64,000 nucleotides of DNA from Virgibacillus ihumii (lineage in GTDB: Bacteria; Bacillota; Bacilli; Bacillales; Amphibacillaceae): contig NZ_CACVAN010000001.1 of the NCBI RefSeq assembly GCF_902726655.1, positions 124,001 to 188,000 of the forward strand, read 5' to 3'. Each line of letters opens with the position of its first letter. The stretch's first letter is position 1. The position numbers and the translations under genes are program-made. This document shows, in pieces, positions 10,301-17,976 of the stretch. The notes beneath the pieces were generated by a model. It ran no database searches. It saw only the letters and a list, made by a program, of their open reading frames with translations, and was not told the origin of the DNA.

Positions 10301-10448
10301 AATTGATACACTGGTTGATCTGCAGCAGTCCGGCCGCATGATTGGTGTTATTTCGCACGTTCAGGAACTGAAAACGATGTTTCCGGCAATTCTGGAAGTG
10401 CAAAAAACAAAAGAAGGACACAGTCGGGCTAATTTTATGGTGAAATAG
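7356..10448 (+). CDS. sbcC: SbcC ATPase subunit (Rad50 family)
   Basis: SMC-like ATPase that drives and gates the SbcD nuclease. Walker A GNTGAGKTT is at residues 35-43, then long heptad-rich coiled coils, a zinc-hook CPVC at residues 521-524 in the middle, a second coiled coil, the ABC signature LSGGEKF near residue 935 and Walker B MFIDEGFGTLD near 965. At 1030 residues it is slightly shorter than B. subtilis SbcC, mainly in the coiled coil. RBS GAGAAAGGGGGAA. It is translated with sbcD as a two-gene operon. Confidence 0.97.
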   Translation: MKPLKLTMTAFGPYKGTESIDFTDLNPYNLFVISGNTGAGKTTIFDGICFALYGSASGTDREDNRMLRSDFASDDTHTAIELEFEMNGRHYRILRQLGHVKKGNKSKTGERFEFFEQVDGREIPCVDRQIVSEIDKKVEAIIGLTQDQFKQIVMLPQGEFRKLLTSQTENKEAILRRLFKTESYNQLNQLLRDKKNRVEQGFKQARQSRDHYVQSIHTALPAREESDLFYVLAGQFYNINQVVTGLETETEYYARKMTADKQAYQEAYQKHDKKQNELHQAKVLNDQFADLDKKRIELNDLTGQVRTYKEKERQLEKAERASLLEVYEKQVADWKKDENAKAEVLKQAETTAKSAKEKRAQAEIFYQQEEGRKAEREESSRQLDRLKGFMEPVKDLDKRKEKLDRLAQQGKKAGADLKKVRTDLQEKVTTVEKYDKQIIEMDEAVSQLADKKQLRVDMREKYRAVEAYLTLYKQQDSLQKTVEKQKTAYLSTQEAYTEKETAWLNNQAVVLAGHLHVGEACPVCGNTEHPRKAAAKAEMVTRDELNSLKKDLDEKDRAYRETAAELKSVSAQLTEKNQELDTHSIQAENVTVVRDELLEKGKELKAKIENLEKRSKELKQYKEDLKIVKEQQQQLEKQKEQHEKNYHELQASYREEAAVYNQHLDNIPEEVRTLNALEKQIHSTTEHKAKLEKAWEDAQQQLHQATEADTKAASDLTHAQQQLEESKEKLAKAKQQFDEALREASFESEEDYQQAKMPQVERQEWKESIQRFNENLTAKKHQVNDLAETLKDKERVDLTVLQEQQQELKDAYEAAYKTFKDSEKYMDEASTIKQLILEAHEQVAEREKELAAITDLYDVLRGQNSQKISFERYLQIEYLERIIEAANSRLKRLSNGQFYLMRSDRQESHGRQSGLALDVYDAYTGQTRDVKTLSGGEKFNASLCLALGMSDVIQNFQGNITIDTMFIDEGFGTLDEESLNKAIDTLVDLQQSGRMIGVISHVQELKTMFPAILEVQKTKEGHSRANFMVK

Positions 10449-10521
10449 TGGTCCGATGGAAAGGAAAATGTCGATTAATGCAGCCTTTTTTTGGCAAATA
10501 CTTTCATATTTGTATAGGCGC

Positions 10522-10562
10522 AACTTCGGCATTCGCCCGATAATATAGCGAATGCCAAAGTT
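10522..10562. terminator. Long inverted repeat after sbcC
   Basis: 15-bp arms (AACTTCGGCATTCGC / GCGAATGCCAAAGTT, one mismatch) around an 11-base A/T loop, followed by TTTC. It is probably the sbcDC terminator, though the T-tract is short; a protein-binding site is possible. Confidence 0.55.
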
Positions 10563-10680
10563 TTCTAAGAAAAAATGTAGAATTTTTCCGAATACTCCTC
10601 AGAAAAATCCAGTTCTTTTCGAAATGTATAAATGCACATAAATAAAATGGATTAAAGAGGAGCAGTTTACAGAAAGAACC

Positions 10681-10803
10681 ATGGAAAAATTATCCGATAA
10701 AATGCTTGTAGAAGCTTTCTATCAAGCAAAAAAACAAAAACTTGATAATGACTTTATTCAATTAATTGAGGATGAATTAAGAAAACGTGCAATATGCGTT
10801 TGA
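10681..10803 (+). CDS. sda: Sda, sporulation-initiation checkpoint protein
   Basis: A 40-residue helical-hairpin inhibitor of the sporulation kinases KinA/KinB. In B. subtilis it blocks Spo0A phosphorelay activation when replication is perturbed. The sequence keeps the family pattern: KLSD.(M/L)L(V/I)E.(F/Y).A followed by L..DFI.LIE.EL.(K/R)R. It ends soon after the second helix, shorter than the 46-52 residues common in Bacillus. The ATG at 10681 is preceded by only a weak GAAAG; a stronger AGAGGAG lies 15 or more bases upstream, so the translation start is less certain. Its position right after the repair genes sbcDC is notable. I see no clear consensus DnaA boxes in the upstream 230 bases. 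Confidence 0.88.
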   Translation: MEKLSDKMLVEAFYQAKKQKLDNDFIQLIEDELRKRAICV

Positions 10804-10823
10804 TAATTCATCCTCAATTTTTG
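10766..10823 (+). terminator. Terminator overlapping the 3' end of sda
   Basis: A perfect 14-bp stem, TTGAGGATGAATTA (10766-10779, inside sda) and TAATTCATCCTCAA (10804-10817), with a 24-base loop containing the last sda codons and stop. A T-rich tail (TTTTTG) follows. Confidence 0.75.
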
Positions 10824-10890
10824 TCTGATTATCCCGCTTGTATTTTGTTCATTTTCATACACTTAGTCCAATAGCAACTGCGCGAACGAT

Positions 10891-11210
10891 GTTTCGCTCG
10901 TGCGGTTGAAGTTTGGCTCGTACGGTTGAAGTTTTACTCGTATGGTTGAAGTTTGGCTTGTACGGTTGAAGTTTCGCTCGTGCGGTTGAAGTTTGGCTCG
11001 TACGGTTGAAGTTTCACTTGTACGGTTGAAGTTTCACTTGTACGGTTGAAGTTTTACTCGTACGGTTGAAGTTTGGCTCGTGCGGTTGATGTTTCGCTCG
11101 TACGGTTGAAGTTTGGCCCGTGCGGTTGAAGTTTCGCTTGTACGGTTGAAGTTTTACTCGTATGGTTGAAGTTTTGCCCGTACGGTTGAAGTTTCGCTCG
11201 TGCGATTGAT
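10891..11210 (+). repeat. Family B phased array 1 (sixteen 20-bp units)
   Basis: Sixteen consecutive 20-bp units of the form GTTTNNCTCGTACGGTTGAA with no register slip; half-matching units flank both ends. Variation is concentrated at the two bases after GTTT and at T/C or A/G positions within CTCGTACG. Two units read TTGAT instead of TTGAA, the form used throughout the second array of this family (54381-54540, opposite orientation). It fills the gap between sda and the sspO-like gene. It is not CRISPR: there are no unique spacers. Confidence 0.93.
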
Positions 11211-11292
11211 GTTCCTCTCAATTCGATTCTACACACCAAACATACATATAAATCGAGCCTACAAGCCAACATACAGGATGGAGGTGTTTGGA

Positions 11293-11442
11293 ATGGAAAA
11301 TCGCAGGGAAAAGAAACAAGGCGTCAGTGATGAGCAGGCAGTGAGGAAAAATCTCACCAGACAATATGATCATGAATTTGCCAATGAGCCATTGACGGAA
11401 ACAGAACGGGCTAATAACAAGAAAACGAAAAAACGTCAATAA
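11293..11442 (+). CDS. SspO-like small acid-soluble spore protein
   Basis: A 49-residue hydrophilic protein ending in PLTETERANNKKTKKRQ, which matches the C-terminal signature of minor SASP SspO (LTEAERQNNKKRK.NQ in B. subtilis). RBS GGAGGTG lies 8 bases before the ATG. SspO-type proteins are made in the forespore under SigG; no clear SigG promoter was seen because the upstream DNA is the family B array. A good terminator follows. The N-terminal half diverges from B. subtilis SspO, so the symbol is left open. Confidence 0.65.
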   Translation: MENRREKKQGVSDEQAVRKNLTRQYDHEFANEPLTETERANNKKTKKRQ

Positions 11443-11445
11443 ATG

Positions 11446-11475
11446 AAGGGGAGTGGATTGACCATTCCCCTTTTT
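11446..11475 (+). terminator. Terminator of the sspO-like gene
   Basis: 11-bp stem AAGGGGAGTGG / CCATTCCCCTT (one G-T pair), 5-base loop, then TTTTT. Confidence 0.88.
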
Positions 11476-11561
11476 ACAGACAATAATCATAATTAAGACT
11501 GAGTCTTTCATCATAAAGAACTGGCGATAAGCCAAGTTTTCTAAAGTAAGGATTGATATAC

Positions 11562-12218
11562 ATGAACGTCACAATTGAATTTACATACATTACCCCAAAA
11601 GGAACCGAAACAGTTTTTCGGTCGGAAGAAATGCGTTCCCCAAAAGCATTACTGCTGGCAGAAGACCTGGAGAAATCAGGGCGAATGAAACAAATTATGT
11701 TTATTGACCACAACGAGGTAAGGTGGAACCTGAAGGAATTGAAAAAAGCGCTTGAGGAAATACAGACAGAGCCACACAATGTTTCGGTATTATTCGACGG
11801 CGGGTTTGATTTGAAAACAAAAAAGTCCGGGCTGGGATGTGCCATCTATTATGAGCAGAACCACAAGTCACTGCGGATTCGCAAAAATGCGATGGTCGAT
11901 GAATTGCAATCGAACAACGAAGCAGAGTATGCGGCACTTCATCTGGCCATACAGGAAGTGGAACAACTGGGTGTCCATCATATGCCTGTTGTCTTCGCGG
12001 GGGATTCGCAGGTTGTCATCAATCAGTTAGCCGGCGAATGGCCATGTTATGAAGTGGAATTGTCCAAATGGGCGGATCGGATTGAGCAGCAACTGGAACG
12101 ATTGGGCATTGACGCAGAGTATGAGCTGGTTCCGCGGAAGCGAAATCGGGAAGCGGATCATCTGGCGACACAGGCACTCAAGGGTGTTGCAGTCGAAAGT
12201 ATTGTAGAACGGATGTAA
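11562..12218 (+). CDS. RNase H-like (reverse transcriptase-like) family protein
   Basis: A 218-residue cytoplasmic protein. The first ~70 residues are an N-terminal extension. The rest is an RNase HI fold with the catalytic set: Asp in LFDGGF, Glu in NNEAEY, Asp in AGDSQVV and the final Asp in READHLA. This matches the YpeP/reverse-transcriptase-like group in Bacillus, related to RNase HI that cleaves RNA in RNA-DNA hybrids. The ATG at 11562 follows TAAGGATTGATATAC; an upstream ATG 9 bases earlier is less well placed. It is a single gene between the SASP terminator and the arg operon. Confidence 0.85.
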   Translation: MNVTIEFTYITPKGTETVFRSEEMRSPKALLLAEDLEKSGRMKQIMFIDHNEVRWNLKELKKALEEIQTEPHNVSVLFDGGFDLKTKKSGLGCAIYYEQNHKSLRIRKNAMVDELQSNNEAEYAALHLAIQEVEQLGVHHMPVVFAGDSQVVINQLAGEWPCYEVELSKWADRIEQQLERLGIDAEYELVPRKRNREADHLATQALKGVAVESIVERM

Positions 12219-12396
12219 AGGTGTATATATAATAGTCGCACTTCAGCTAATAAGGCAAAGAGAGTACATACATCGTACTAAAAATGGCCATAGTGAATTT
12301 ATCGTCCAAAATCAATATAGACAACTGAAAGCCAAGGAACAGGCTTACAGGTTCCCTTCCATTTATGATAGAAAGCTTACAAACTAAAAGTCACCT

Positions 12397-12451
12397 ATTC
12401 ATAAAAATTTTTAATTCCACTATTGCATTTTTATTCATATTAATGCATAAT
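12397..12451 (+). promoter_or_regulatory. argGHF promoter with two ARG boxes (ArgR/AhrC operator)
   Basis: Promoter: -35 TTGCAT (12423-12428), 17-base spacer, -10 CATAAT (12446-12451). An 18-base ARG box, ATTGCATTTTTATTCATA (12422-12439), whose complement closely matches the B. subtilis CATGAATAAAAATTCAAG operator, covers the -35. A second ARG-like box, ATTCATAAAAATTTTTAAT (12397-12415), lies just upstream. Arginine-dependent repression by an ArgR/AhrC protein is inferred. Confidence 0.8.
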
Positions 12452-12484
12452 AATACGTAACATAATTTCGAAGGGGAGATTCCG

Positions 12485-13744
12485 ATGGCTAAAGATAAAA
12501 TTGTACTCGCATATTCCGGTGGGCTTGATACCTCAGTTGCGGTGAAGTGGCTGCAGGATAAATATAATTTTGACGTCATTGCGGTGGCACTTGATGTTGG
12601 GGAAGGAAAGGATTTGGACTTTGTTCAGAAAAAAGCACTCGAAGTTGGTGCAATTAAATCATATGTGGTGGATGCAAAGTCACTTTTTTCCGAGGAGTAT
12701 GTCTTGCCCGCGTTGCAGGCGAACTTGTTATATGAAGGGAAATACCCGCTTATTTCAGCATTATCCCGTCCGCTCATTGCAAAAATTTTGACCGATATTG
12801 CGGAAAAAGAGGGTGCTGTTGCGGTGGCGCACGGCTGTACCGGAAAAGGAAATGACCAGGTCAGATTTGATGTGGCATTCACTGCATTGAATCCGGATCT
12901 GCAAATTGTTGCTCCGGTTCGTGAGTGGGCAATGTCCCGCGGCGAGGAAATTGCGTATGCGGAAGAACACGGGATTCCGGTTCCGATTCAGCAAGATAAT
13001 CCGTTCAGTATTGACCAGAATCTCTGGGGACGCAGCAACGAATGTGGCGTGCTGGAAGATCCTTGGGTGGAAGCCCCGGAAGAAGCGTATGATTTGACTG
13101 CAAATCCGGTTGACGCACCAAACGAACCGGAAACCGTGGCAATTACATTCAAGCAGGGGGAGCCAGTTGCACTCAATGGCGAAGAATTGCCACTGGAGGA
13201 GCTGATTTTAACATTGAATGAAATTGCCGGAAAGCATGGGGTCGGACGTATCGACCATGTGGAAAATCGTCTTGTCGGAATCAAGTCGCGTGAGATTTAT
13301 GAAGCACCGGCAGCTTTGACGTTGATTGCGGCGCATCATGAGCTGGAAGCATTGACACTGCCAAGAGAGGTGGCACAGTTCAAGCCGGTCATTGAGCAAA
13401 AATTTGCCCAAAGCGTATATGACGGCCTATGGTATTCACCGTTGACCGACGCACTGAAGGCATTTATCAAGGAGACGCAAGAGCATGTTTCCGGAACAGT
13501 GAAAGTAAAACTGTACAAAGGCCATGCACAAGTGGTCGGCCGTACATCTGCAAACTCGCTTTATGATTTTGATCTGGCAACTTATGATAAAGAGGATGCA
13601 TTTGATCATGAAGCAGCACTTGGATTTATCAAACTGTGGGGACTGCCGACACAAGTTCATTCTGCGGTAAACAAGCAGGCTGAAACGAAAGATGACTCTA
13701 CCGATAAAATCAAACTTGACGTGAAGGAAGCTATTAAACAGTGA
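12485..13744 (+). CDS. argG: Argininosuccinate synthase
   Basis: Joins citrulline and aspartate with ATP to argininosuccinate, the penultimate step of arginine synthesis. The N-terminal PP-loop [10 protein letters not shown] (residues 9-18) binds [15 protein letters not shown] and the [11 protein letters not shown] stretch are typical of the enzyme. At 419 residues it is slightly longer than usual, with an acidic C-terminal tail. RBS GAAGGGGAG. The stop overlaps the GTG start of argH. First gene of an argG-argH-argF operon under ARG boxes. Confidence 0.97.
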   Translation: MAKDKIVLAYSGGLDTSVAVKWLQDKYNFDVIAVALDVGEGKDLDFVQKKALEVGAIKSYVVDAKSLFSEEYVLPALQANLLYEGKYPLISALSRPLIAKILTDIAEKEGAVAVAHGCTGKGNDQVRFDVAFTALNPDLQIVAPVREWAMSRGEEIAYAEEHGIPVPIQQDNPFSIDQNLWGRSNECGVLEDPWVEAPEEAYDLTANPVDAPNEPETVAITFKQGEPVALNGEELPLEELILTLNEIAGKHGVGRIDHVENRLVGIKSREIYEAPAALTLIAAHHELEALTLPREVAQFKPVIEQKFAQSVYDGLWYSPLTDALKAFIKETQEHVSGTVKVKLYKGHAQVVGRTSANSLYDFDLATYDKEDAFDHEAALGFIKLWGLPTQVHSAVNKQAETKDDSTDKIKLDVKEAIKQ

Positions 13745-15162
13745 AACTATGGGGCGGACGTTTTACAAAACCAACCAATCAATTAGTGGATGAATACGCA
13801 GCATCTATCCGTTATGATCAAAAGCTGGCAAAGTACGATATCCAGGGAAGTATGGCCCATGTGGCGATGCTTGCGGAAACGGGGATTCTTTCCGAAGATG
13901 ACGCGGCAGCCATCACGGAAGGACTCCACACCGTTTCGGAACAAATTAAGAACGGTGAAGCGGAATTGTCTGAGGAAAATGAAGACATCCATATGAACGT
14001 GGAAAAACTGTTGATTGAAGCAGTCGGTCCGGTTGGCGGAAAACTGCACACTGGCAGAAGCCGTAACGACCAGGTAGCCTTGGATATGCGCCTTTATCTG
14101 AGGGAGACTCTGGTGGAAATTAGTCAATTGCTTCTAGGTGTACAGCAATCCCTTTTTCAGCAGGCGGAAAATAATATGGAAACCATATTACCGGGTTACA
14201 CCCATTTGCAGCGGGCACAGCCGGTCTTGTTCGCCCATCATATGATGGCTTACGTATTCATGTTTCAGCGGGATATTGAGCGCCTTTCCGACAGCTGGAA
14301 GCGCGTGAATCAGTCACCGCTTGGAGCAGGTGCGCTTGCCGGAACAACATTTCCGATCGATCGGGAACTGACTGCGGATAAACTTCACTTTGACGGAATT
14401 TGTGAAAACAGCCTGGATGCGGTCAGTGACCGTGATTTTGTCGTTGAATTTTTATCGAATGCTTCGTTAATCGGCGCACATCTGTCCAGATTGTGCGAGG
14501 AACTTGTCCAATGGTCCAGTGCTGAATTTAATTTTGTCGAACTGGATGATGCGTTTTGCACTGGAAGCAGCATGATGCCGCAGAAGAAAAACCCCGATGT
14601 CGCGGAACTTGTCCGGGGCAAAACCGGACGCGTGTACGGCAATCTGATTGGCATGCTGACAACGTTGAAAGGCCTCCCGCTCGCGTACAACAAAGACATG
14701 CAGGAGGATAAAGAAGGGATGTTTGATTCGGCTGAAACGTTGAAAGGCGCACTTGCCCTGTTCGCACCGATGATTGAAACGATGCATGTTAAAAAGGAAA
14801 GCATGTACAGCTCCGTCCGGAATGATTTTTCCAATGCGACCGATCTGGCGGATTATCTCGTTAACAAAGGGATGCCGTTTCGCGAATCGCATGCAGTTGT
14901 CGGAAACATCGTACTGCACTGCATCAACAGCGGCACATACTTACTGGACTTATCTTTAGAAGAATTGCAATCATTTTCTGATCTCATTACAGAGGATATT
15001 TTTGAAAAACTTGCCCCGGAAACGGTGGTCAATGCACGTGATGTGGCGGGTGGAACTGCCAAGAACCGGGTGAAGGAGCAGCTGGAAAAAGCATCGGAGC
15101 TTTTTGATAAAACGGGGGCCTGGATCCAGGCGCATGAACAAAAGATCACCTTGAATAATTGA
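13741..15162 (+). CDS. argH: Argininosuccinate lyase
   Basis: Splits argininosuccinate into arginine and fumarate. Fumarase/aspartase superfamily signature [12 protein letters not shown] is at about residues 277-288, and the N-terminal [11 protein letters not shown] is typical of ArgH. 473 residues. The start is GTG at 13741, overlapping the argG stop, so the two are translationally coupled. Confidence 0.97.
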   Translation: MKLWGGRFTKPTNQLVDEYAASIRYDQKLAKYDIQGSMAHVAMLAETGILSEDDAAAITEGLHTVSEQIKNGEAELSEENEDIHMNVEKLLIEAVGPVGGKLHTGRSRNDQVALDMRLYLRETLVEISQLLLGVQQSLFQQAENNMETILPGYTHLQRAQPVLFAHHMMAYVFMFQRDIERLSDSWKRVNQSPLGAGALAGTTFPIDRELTADKLHFDGICENSLDAVSDRDFVVEFLSNASLIGAHLSRLCEELVQWSSAEFNFVELDDAFCTGSSMMPQKKNPDVAELVRGKTGRVYGNLIGMLTTLKGLPLAYNKDMQEDKEGMFDSAETLKGALALFAPMIETMHVKKESMYSSVRNDFSNATDLADYLVNKGMPFRESHAVVGNIVLHCINSGTYLLDLSLEELQSFSDLITEDIFEKLAPETVVNARDVAGGTAKNRVKEQLEKASELFDKTGAWIQAHEQKITLNN

Positions 15163-15180
15163 AGAGGAGCGTGGCATGAG

Positions 15181-16149
15181 ATGATGGTAAACACGAAACA
15201 GCCCATTCCAGGGGCTCCCATGGGGCTATCAGGGAGAGATTTTTTAACATTGGCGGATTATTCGGCCAGCGATCTTTCTTATCTGATTGAGCTTGCCCAC
15301 GATTTAAAAAAGAAACTAAAATTCGGAGAAGTTATCCAGCCGCTTCAGGGAAAAACGCTCGGTATGATTTTTGAAAAATCCTCAACAAGAACGCGTGTGT
15401 CGTTTGAATCGGGGATTTATCAATTGGGCGGCATGGGGATTTTTCTGAGTACCAATGACATACAGCTGGGAAGGGGTGAACCGGTCGCTGATACGGCTAA
15501 AGTTCTGTCCGGCTATTTGGATGGTATCATGATCCGCACGTATTCACAGGAAATGGTGAAGGAACTGGCTGCAAACGCGAGCATTCCAGTCATTAACGGA
15601 TTAACTGATGTCTATCATCCTTGCCAGGTACTTGCTGATTTGCAGACAATTGAAGAGATCAAAGGCGAATTAAAAGGTGTGAAGCTCACATTCATCGGGG
15701 ATGGCAACAACATGGCTAACTCGCTTATGCTTGGTGCGGCCATCATGGGCATGCACATCAGCATCGCCGCCCCGGAAGAATACCAGCCGGATCACACCAT
15801 TACGGAACAGGCGGCCGAAATTGCTGCAGCATCAGGCGGAAAAGTCGAAATCACGTCAGATGTGGTGCACGCCGCCAATCAGGCTGATGTTATTTACACC
15901 GATGTTTGGGCAAGCATGGGACAGGAAAGCGAAGCATCAGCGCGCGAGCAGGCATTTACAGGCTTTCAGGTCAACAGCAAGCTTCTTTCAATGGCACAAA
16001 AAGATGTTACGTTCATGCACTGCCTCCCAGCCCACCGCGGCGAAGAGGTAACCGCAGATGTAATCGATGGGAGTCATTCCGTCGTTTTTCAACAGGCCGA
16101 AAACCGTCTCCATGCCCAGAAAGCGCTAATGACTGCGTTGATGGGATAG
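15181..16149 (+). CDS. argF: Ornithine carbamoyltransferase
   Basis: Transfers the carbamoyl group to ornithine to give citrulline, the substrate of ArgG. Carbamoyl phosphate loop EKSSTRTRVSFE is near residues 64-75, HPCQ near 140 and the ornithine-binding HCLPAHRGEEV near 280. 322 residues. ATG at 15181 or 15184; an earlier ATG at 15176 is out of frame. RBS GAAGAGGAG lies about 11 bases upstream. Placing argF after argGH, away from argCJBD, is unusual next to B. subtilis. It could be anabolic or catabolic (ArgF/ArcB); the anabolic role is inferred from operon partners and ARG boxes. Confidence 0.95.
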   Translation: MMVNTKQPIPGAPMGLSGRDFLTLADYSASDLSYLIELAHDLKKKLKFGEVIQPLQGKTLGMIFEKSSTRTRVSFESGIYQLGGMGIFLSTNDIQLGRGEPVADTAKVLSGYLDGIMIRTYSQEMVKELAANASIPVINGLTDVYHPCQVLADLQTIEEIKGELKGVKLTFIGDGNNMANSLMLGAAIMGMHISIAAPEEYQPDHTITEQAAEIAAASGGKVEITSDVVHAANQADVIYTDVWASMGQESEASAREQAFTGFQVNSKLLSMAQKDVTFMHCLPAHRGEEVTADVIDGSHSVVFQQAENRLHAQKALMTALMG

Positions 16150-16180
16150 GTGTGGTGCATGATTTTTACTGATAACGGAT

Positions 16181-16281
16181 TTATCCACGATTTTGACCCG
16201 GATATTCGCGATTTCGCATCCGATATCCACGATTTTTACCAACATATCCGCGAAAACAGACATGATATCCACGATTTTTGA
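16181..16281 (+). repeat. Family A phased array 3 (five 21-bp units)
   Basis: Cores ATCCACG, ATTCGCG, ATCCACG, ATCCGCG and ATCCACG start at 16183, 16204, 16225, 16246 and 16267, exactly 21 bp apart. Each is followed by ATTTT or AAAA and a variable block. The array lies between argF and its probable terminator hairpin. Confidence 0.9.
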
Positions 16282-16290
16282 CTGACACGT

Positions 16291-16336
16291 AAAAGTCAGG
16301 CACTTCAAGCAAAGGAGTGTCTGGCTTTTAATATGC
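16291..16336 (+). terminator. Probable terminator of the arg operon
   Basis: 14-bp stem AAAAGTCAGGCACT / AGTGTCTGGCTTTT with two G-T type mismatches, then A/T-rich sequence with a T6 run about 9 bases on. It sits after the family A array, so the array should be transcribed as the 3' UTR of argGHF. Confidence 0.65.
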
Positions 16337-16521
16337 CTTTTTTGTCACGAGTAAGAATTTGTGCAACGGGCAGGCAATAAGATAATTATTCCCGTATCCT
16401 TTTTAAAAAATCATACGCTGTTTATCGCTGGAATAATGTGTTGCATTATAGGTTTGACCTCACTTTTTAACTGACTCAATATATGTGCGATTTCATGAAA
16501 CTAGCATTATTTGTTTAATCA

Positions 16522-16538
16522 ATACATTAGGGGGGTAT
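16522..16538 (+). promoter_or_regulatory. CsoR-like copper operator
   Basis: ATACATTAGGGGGGTAT matches 14 of 17 positions of the B. subtilis CsoR operator form ATACCCTACGGGGGTAT. It lies 67 bases upstream of a His-rich DUF4396 gene. The rest of 16337-16604 holds no gene that I can see. Binding is inferred; related RcnR/FrmR-family repressors use similar G-tract sites. Confidence 0.65.
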
Positions 16539-16604
16539 AGTACTAATTGAAACAAGTTGTGTAGATTTTACCCTGCAAACGTAATTGGAAAGGTGTTGAT
16601 TAGA

Positions 16605-17372
16605 ATGAACTGGTTACAAATTATCGCATGGATTGCAATCATCATTGGGATAGTGCAGACAGTAGTTATTGCAATTGATGTGAAGAAGTATCCGCAAAAG
16701 ATGATGCCGATTATGAATATTGTTTGGCCGCTTACAGGTCTCTATTTTCCTGTTGTCGGAATATGGGCGTACTACAGTCTGGGAAGGAATAATGAAAACG
16801 AACACGCCGCACATATGAATCATCAGGAAAGTCATGAACACAATTATCAGCATAACGGTCACAATCATGAACATATGGGTCACCACAGCGATCATGACCA
16901 CATGCACCATCATAATCATGGCGACAAACCTTTTTGGCAAAGTGTATTTGTGTCGACAACCCATTGCAGCAGCGGGTGTTCAATCGGTGATATGATTGGT
17001 GTTCCAATAATAGCGATGACCGGATTAACAATTGCCGGCAGTACATTATTCGCCAGTTATACGGTCGAATTTATTCTTGCTTATATATTTGGAATTGCTT
17101 TTCAATATTATGGTATGGGATTTAAAAAGCAGAGCGAGCCGGGAAAGGCGATTAAAAACGCAATCAAAGCGGATACATTGTCGTTAATCGCTTTTGAGAT
17201 TGGCATGTTCGGATGGATGGCGCTCGTTCACTATGCGTTTTTCACGCAAATGCCTGCACCAACATCGGCAGTATTCTGGTTTATGATGCAAATTGCTATG
17301 ATGCTCGGATTCCTGACCAGTTATCCGGCTAATTGGTTATTGGTGAAAAAAGGCGTTAAACATGCGATGTAG
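16605..17372 (+). CDS. DUF4396 membrane protein with histidine-rich loop
   Basis: A 255-residue integral membrane protein of unknown function. Two spans (about residues 5-22 and 33-54) are followed by a cytoplasmic or external loop of ~55 residues packed with His (HNYQHNGHNHEHMGHH and more). Then comes the DUF4396 core with a HCSSGCSIGD motif and four further spans. The ATG at 16605 follows AAAGGTGTTGATTAGA; an upstream in-frame ATG at 16557 lacks a site. The His loop, paired Cys and CsoR-like operator upstream point to copper or another soft metal (uptake, storage or tolerance). That role is inference. Confidence 0.85.
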   Translation: MNWLQIIAWIAIIIGIVQTVVIAIDVKKYPQKMMPIMNIVWPLTGLYFPVVGIWAYYSLGRNNENEHAAHMNHQESHEHNYQHNGHNHEHMGHHSDHDHMHHHNHGDKPFWQSVFVSTTHCSSGCSIGDMIGVPIIAMTGLTIAGSTLFASYTVEFILAYIFGIAFQYYGMGFKKQSEPGKAIKNAIKADTLSLIAFEIGMFGWMALVHYAFFTQMPAPTSAVFWFMMQIAMMLGFLTSYPANWLLVKKGVKHAM

Positions 17373-17474
17373 TAGATATGGTGTGATTACACATCAACAA
17401 TTTTTGGAAAAGAAATGGAAAATCATAAATGGGTCACTGAAAATGAAATATTTGCAACAAAACCCGTTAACAGG

Positions 17475-17507
17475 TCAGCCGATAACTTTGGAAGTTAAGG
17501 CTGATTT
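17475..17507 (+). terminator. Hairpin after the DUF4396 gene
   Basis: Stem CAGCC-TAACTT / AAGTTA-GGCTG with small bulges and a TGG loop, followed by ATTTT. A weak terminator is likely. Confidence 0.5.
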
Positions 17508-17593
17508 TCGTATTCTGTTAGAATTCACATTTTTTGGAATACTTATGGTAAAATAGATGTGAATAGGAATGTAAAAAATGGGGTGGGGATTCA

Positions 17594-17772
17594 TTGCATA
17601 ATAAATTAAGAAAATCATCGACGGATCGGGCAATTGCAGTTTTTTCGGGGGCATTGCTGAATTCTTTGGAATTTCTTCATTTGCAGTGAGACTTATATTT
17701 ATTTTTCTTCCAGTAAGTCTTATTATATATATTCTTGCCAACACAGTCCCGGATAGCCCACCATCATTGTAG
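17594..17772 (+). pseudogene. Frameshifted PspC-domain small membrane protein
   Basis: From TTG 17594 (RBS GGTGGGG) it reads KLRKSSTDRAIA, the start of a PspC domain. After a run of five G at 17647-17651 the domain continues in another frame as IAEFFGISSFAVRL followed by a transmembrane segment and VPDSPPSL. Adding one G would restore SGGIAEFFG as in the family. PspC-domain proteins act in envelope stress; this one would be ~60 residues. Either decayed or a homopolymer error. Confidence 0.75.
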
Positions 17773-17791
17773 ATGGAGTAAAAAATACATT

Positions 17792-17958
17792 ATGCCAAAG
17801 ACACAGGGTTGTTTTACTATTGTTATCAACTATGAACGAAAAATATTAGTGAAACGATAGGATTATCCGGTCTGGGAACTGCCAGGCGAGCGCTTGATAA
17901 TCAGGAATCGCTGGAAAGCTGTGCAATCAGAGCAGTAAAATGTAATCGGATCAATTAA
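17792..17958 (+). pseudogene. Truncated Nudix hydrolase remnant
   Basis: Reads MPKTQGCFTIVIN, then KILVKR followed by an in-frame TAG, DYPVWELPGERL, a frameshift, and DNQESLESCAIRAVK. This is recognisably the strand-loop-Nudix box region (G x5 E x7 RE) of a MutT-like protein, but with a stop, a frameshift, a degraded box and no C-terminal half. It lies 20 bp after the broken PspC gene, so 17.6-18.0 kb is a small graveyard. Confidence 0.7.
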
Positions 17959-17976
17959 AATAAAGGGGAAGATTGT

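Noticed and set aside
10891..11210. Family A/B/C arrays as CRISPR arrays
   Set aside because: Units are 20-21 bp with short cores, no 30-40 bp unique spacers of even length, no leader, and no cas genes in the window.
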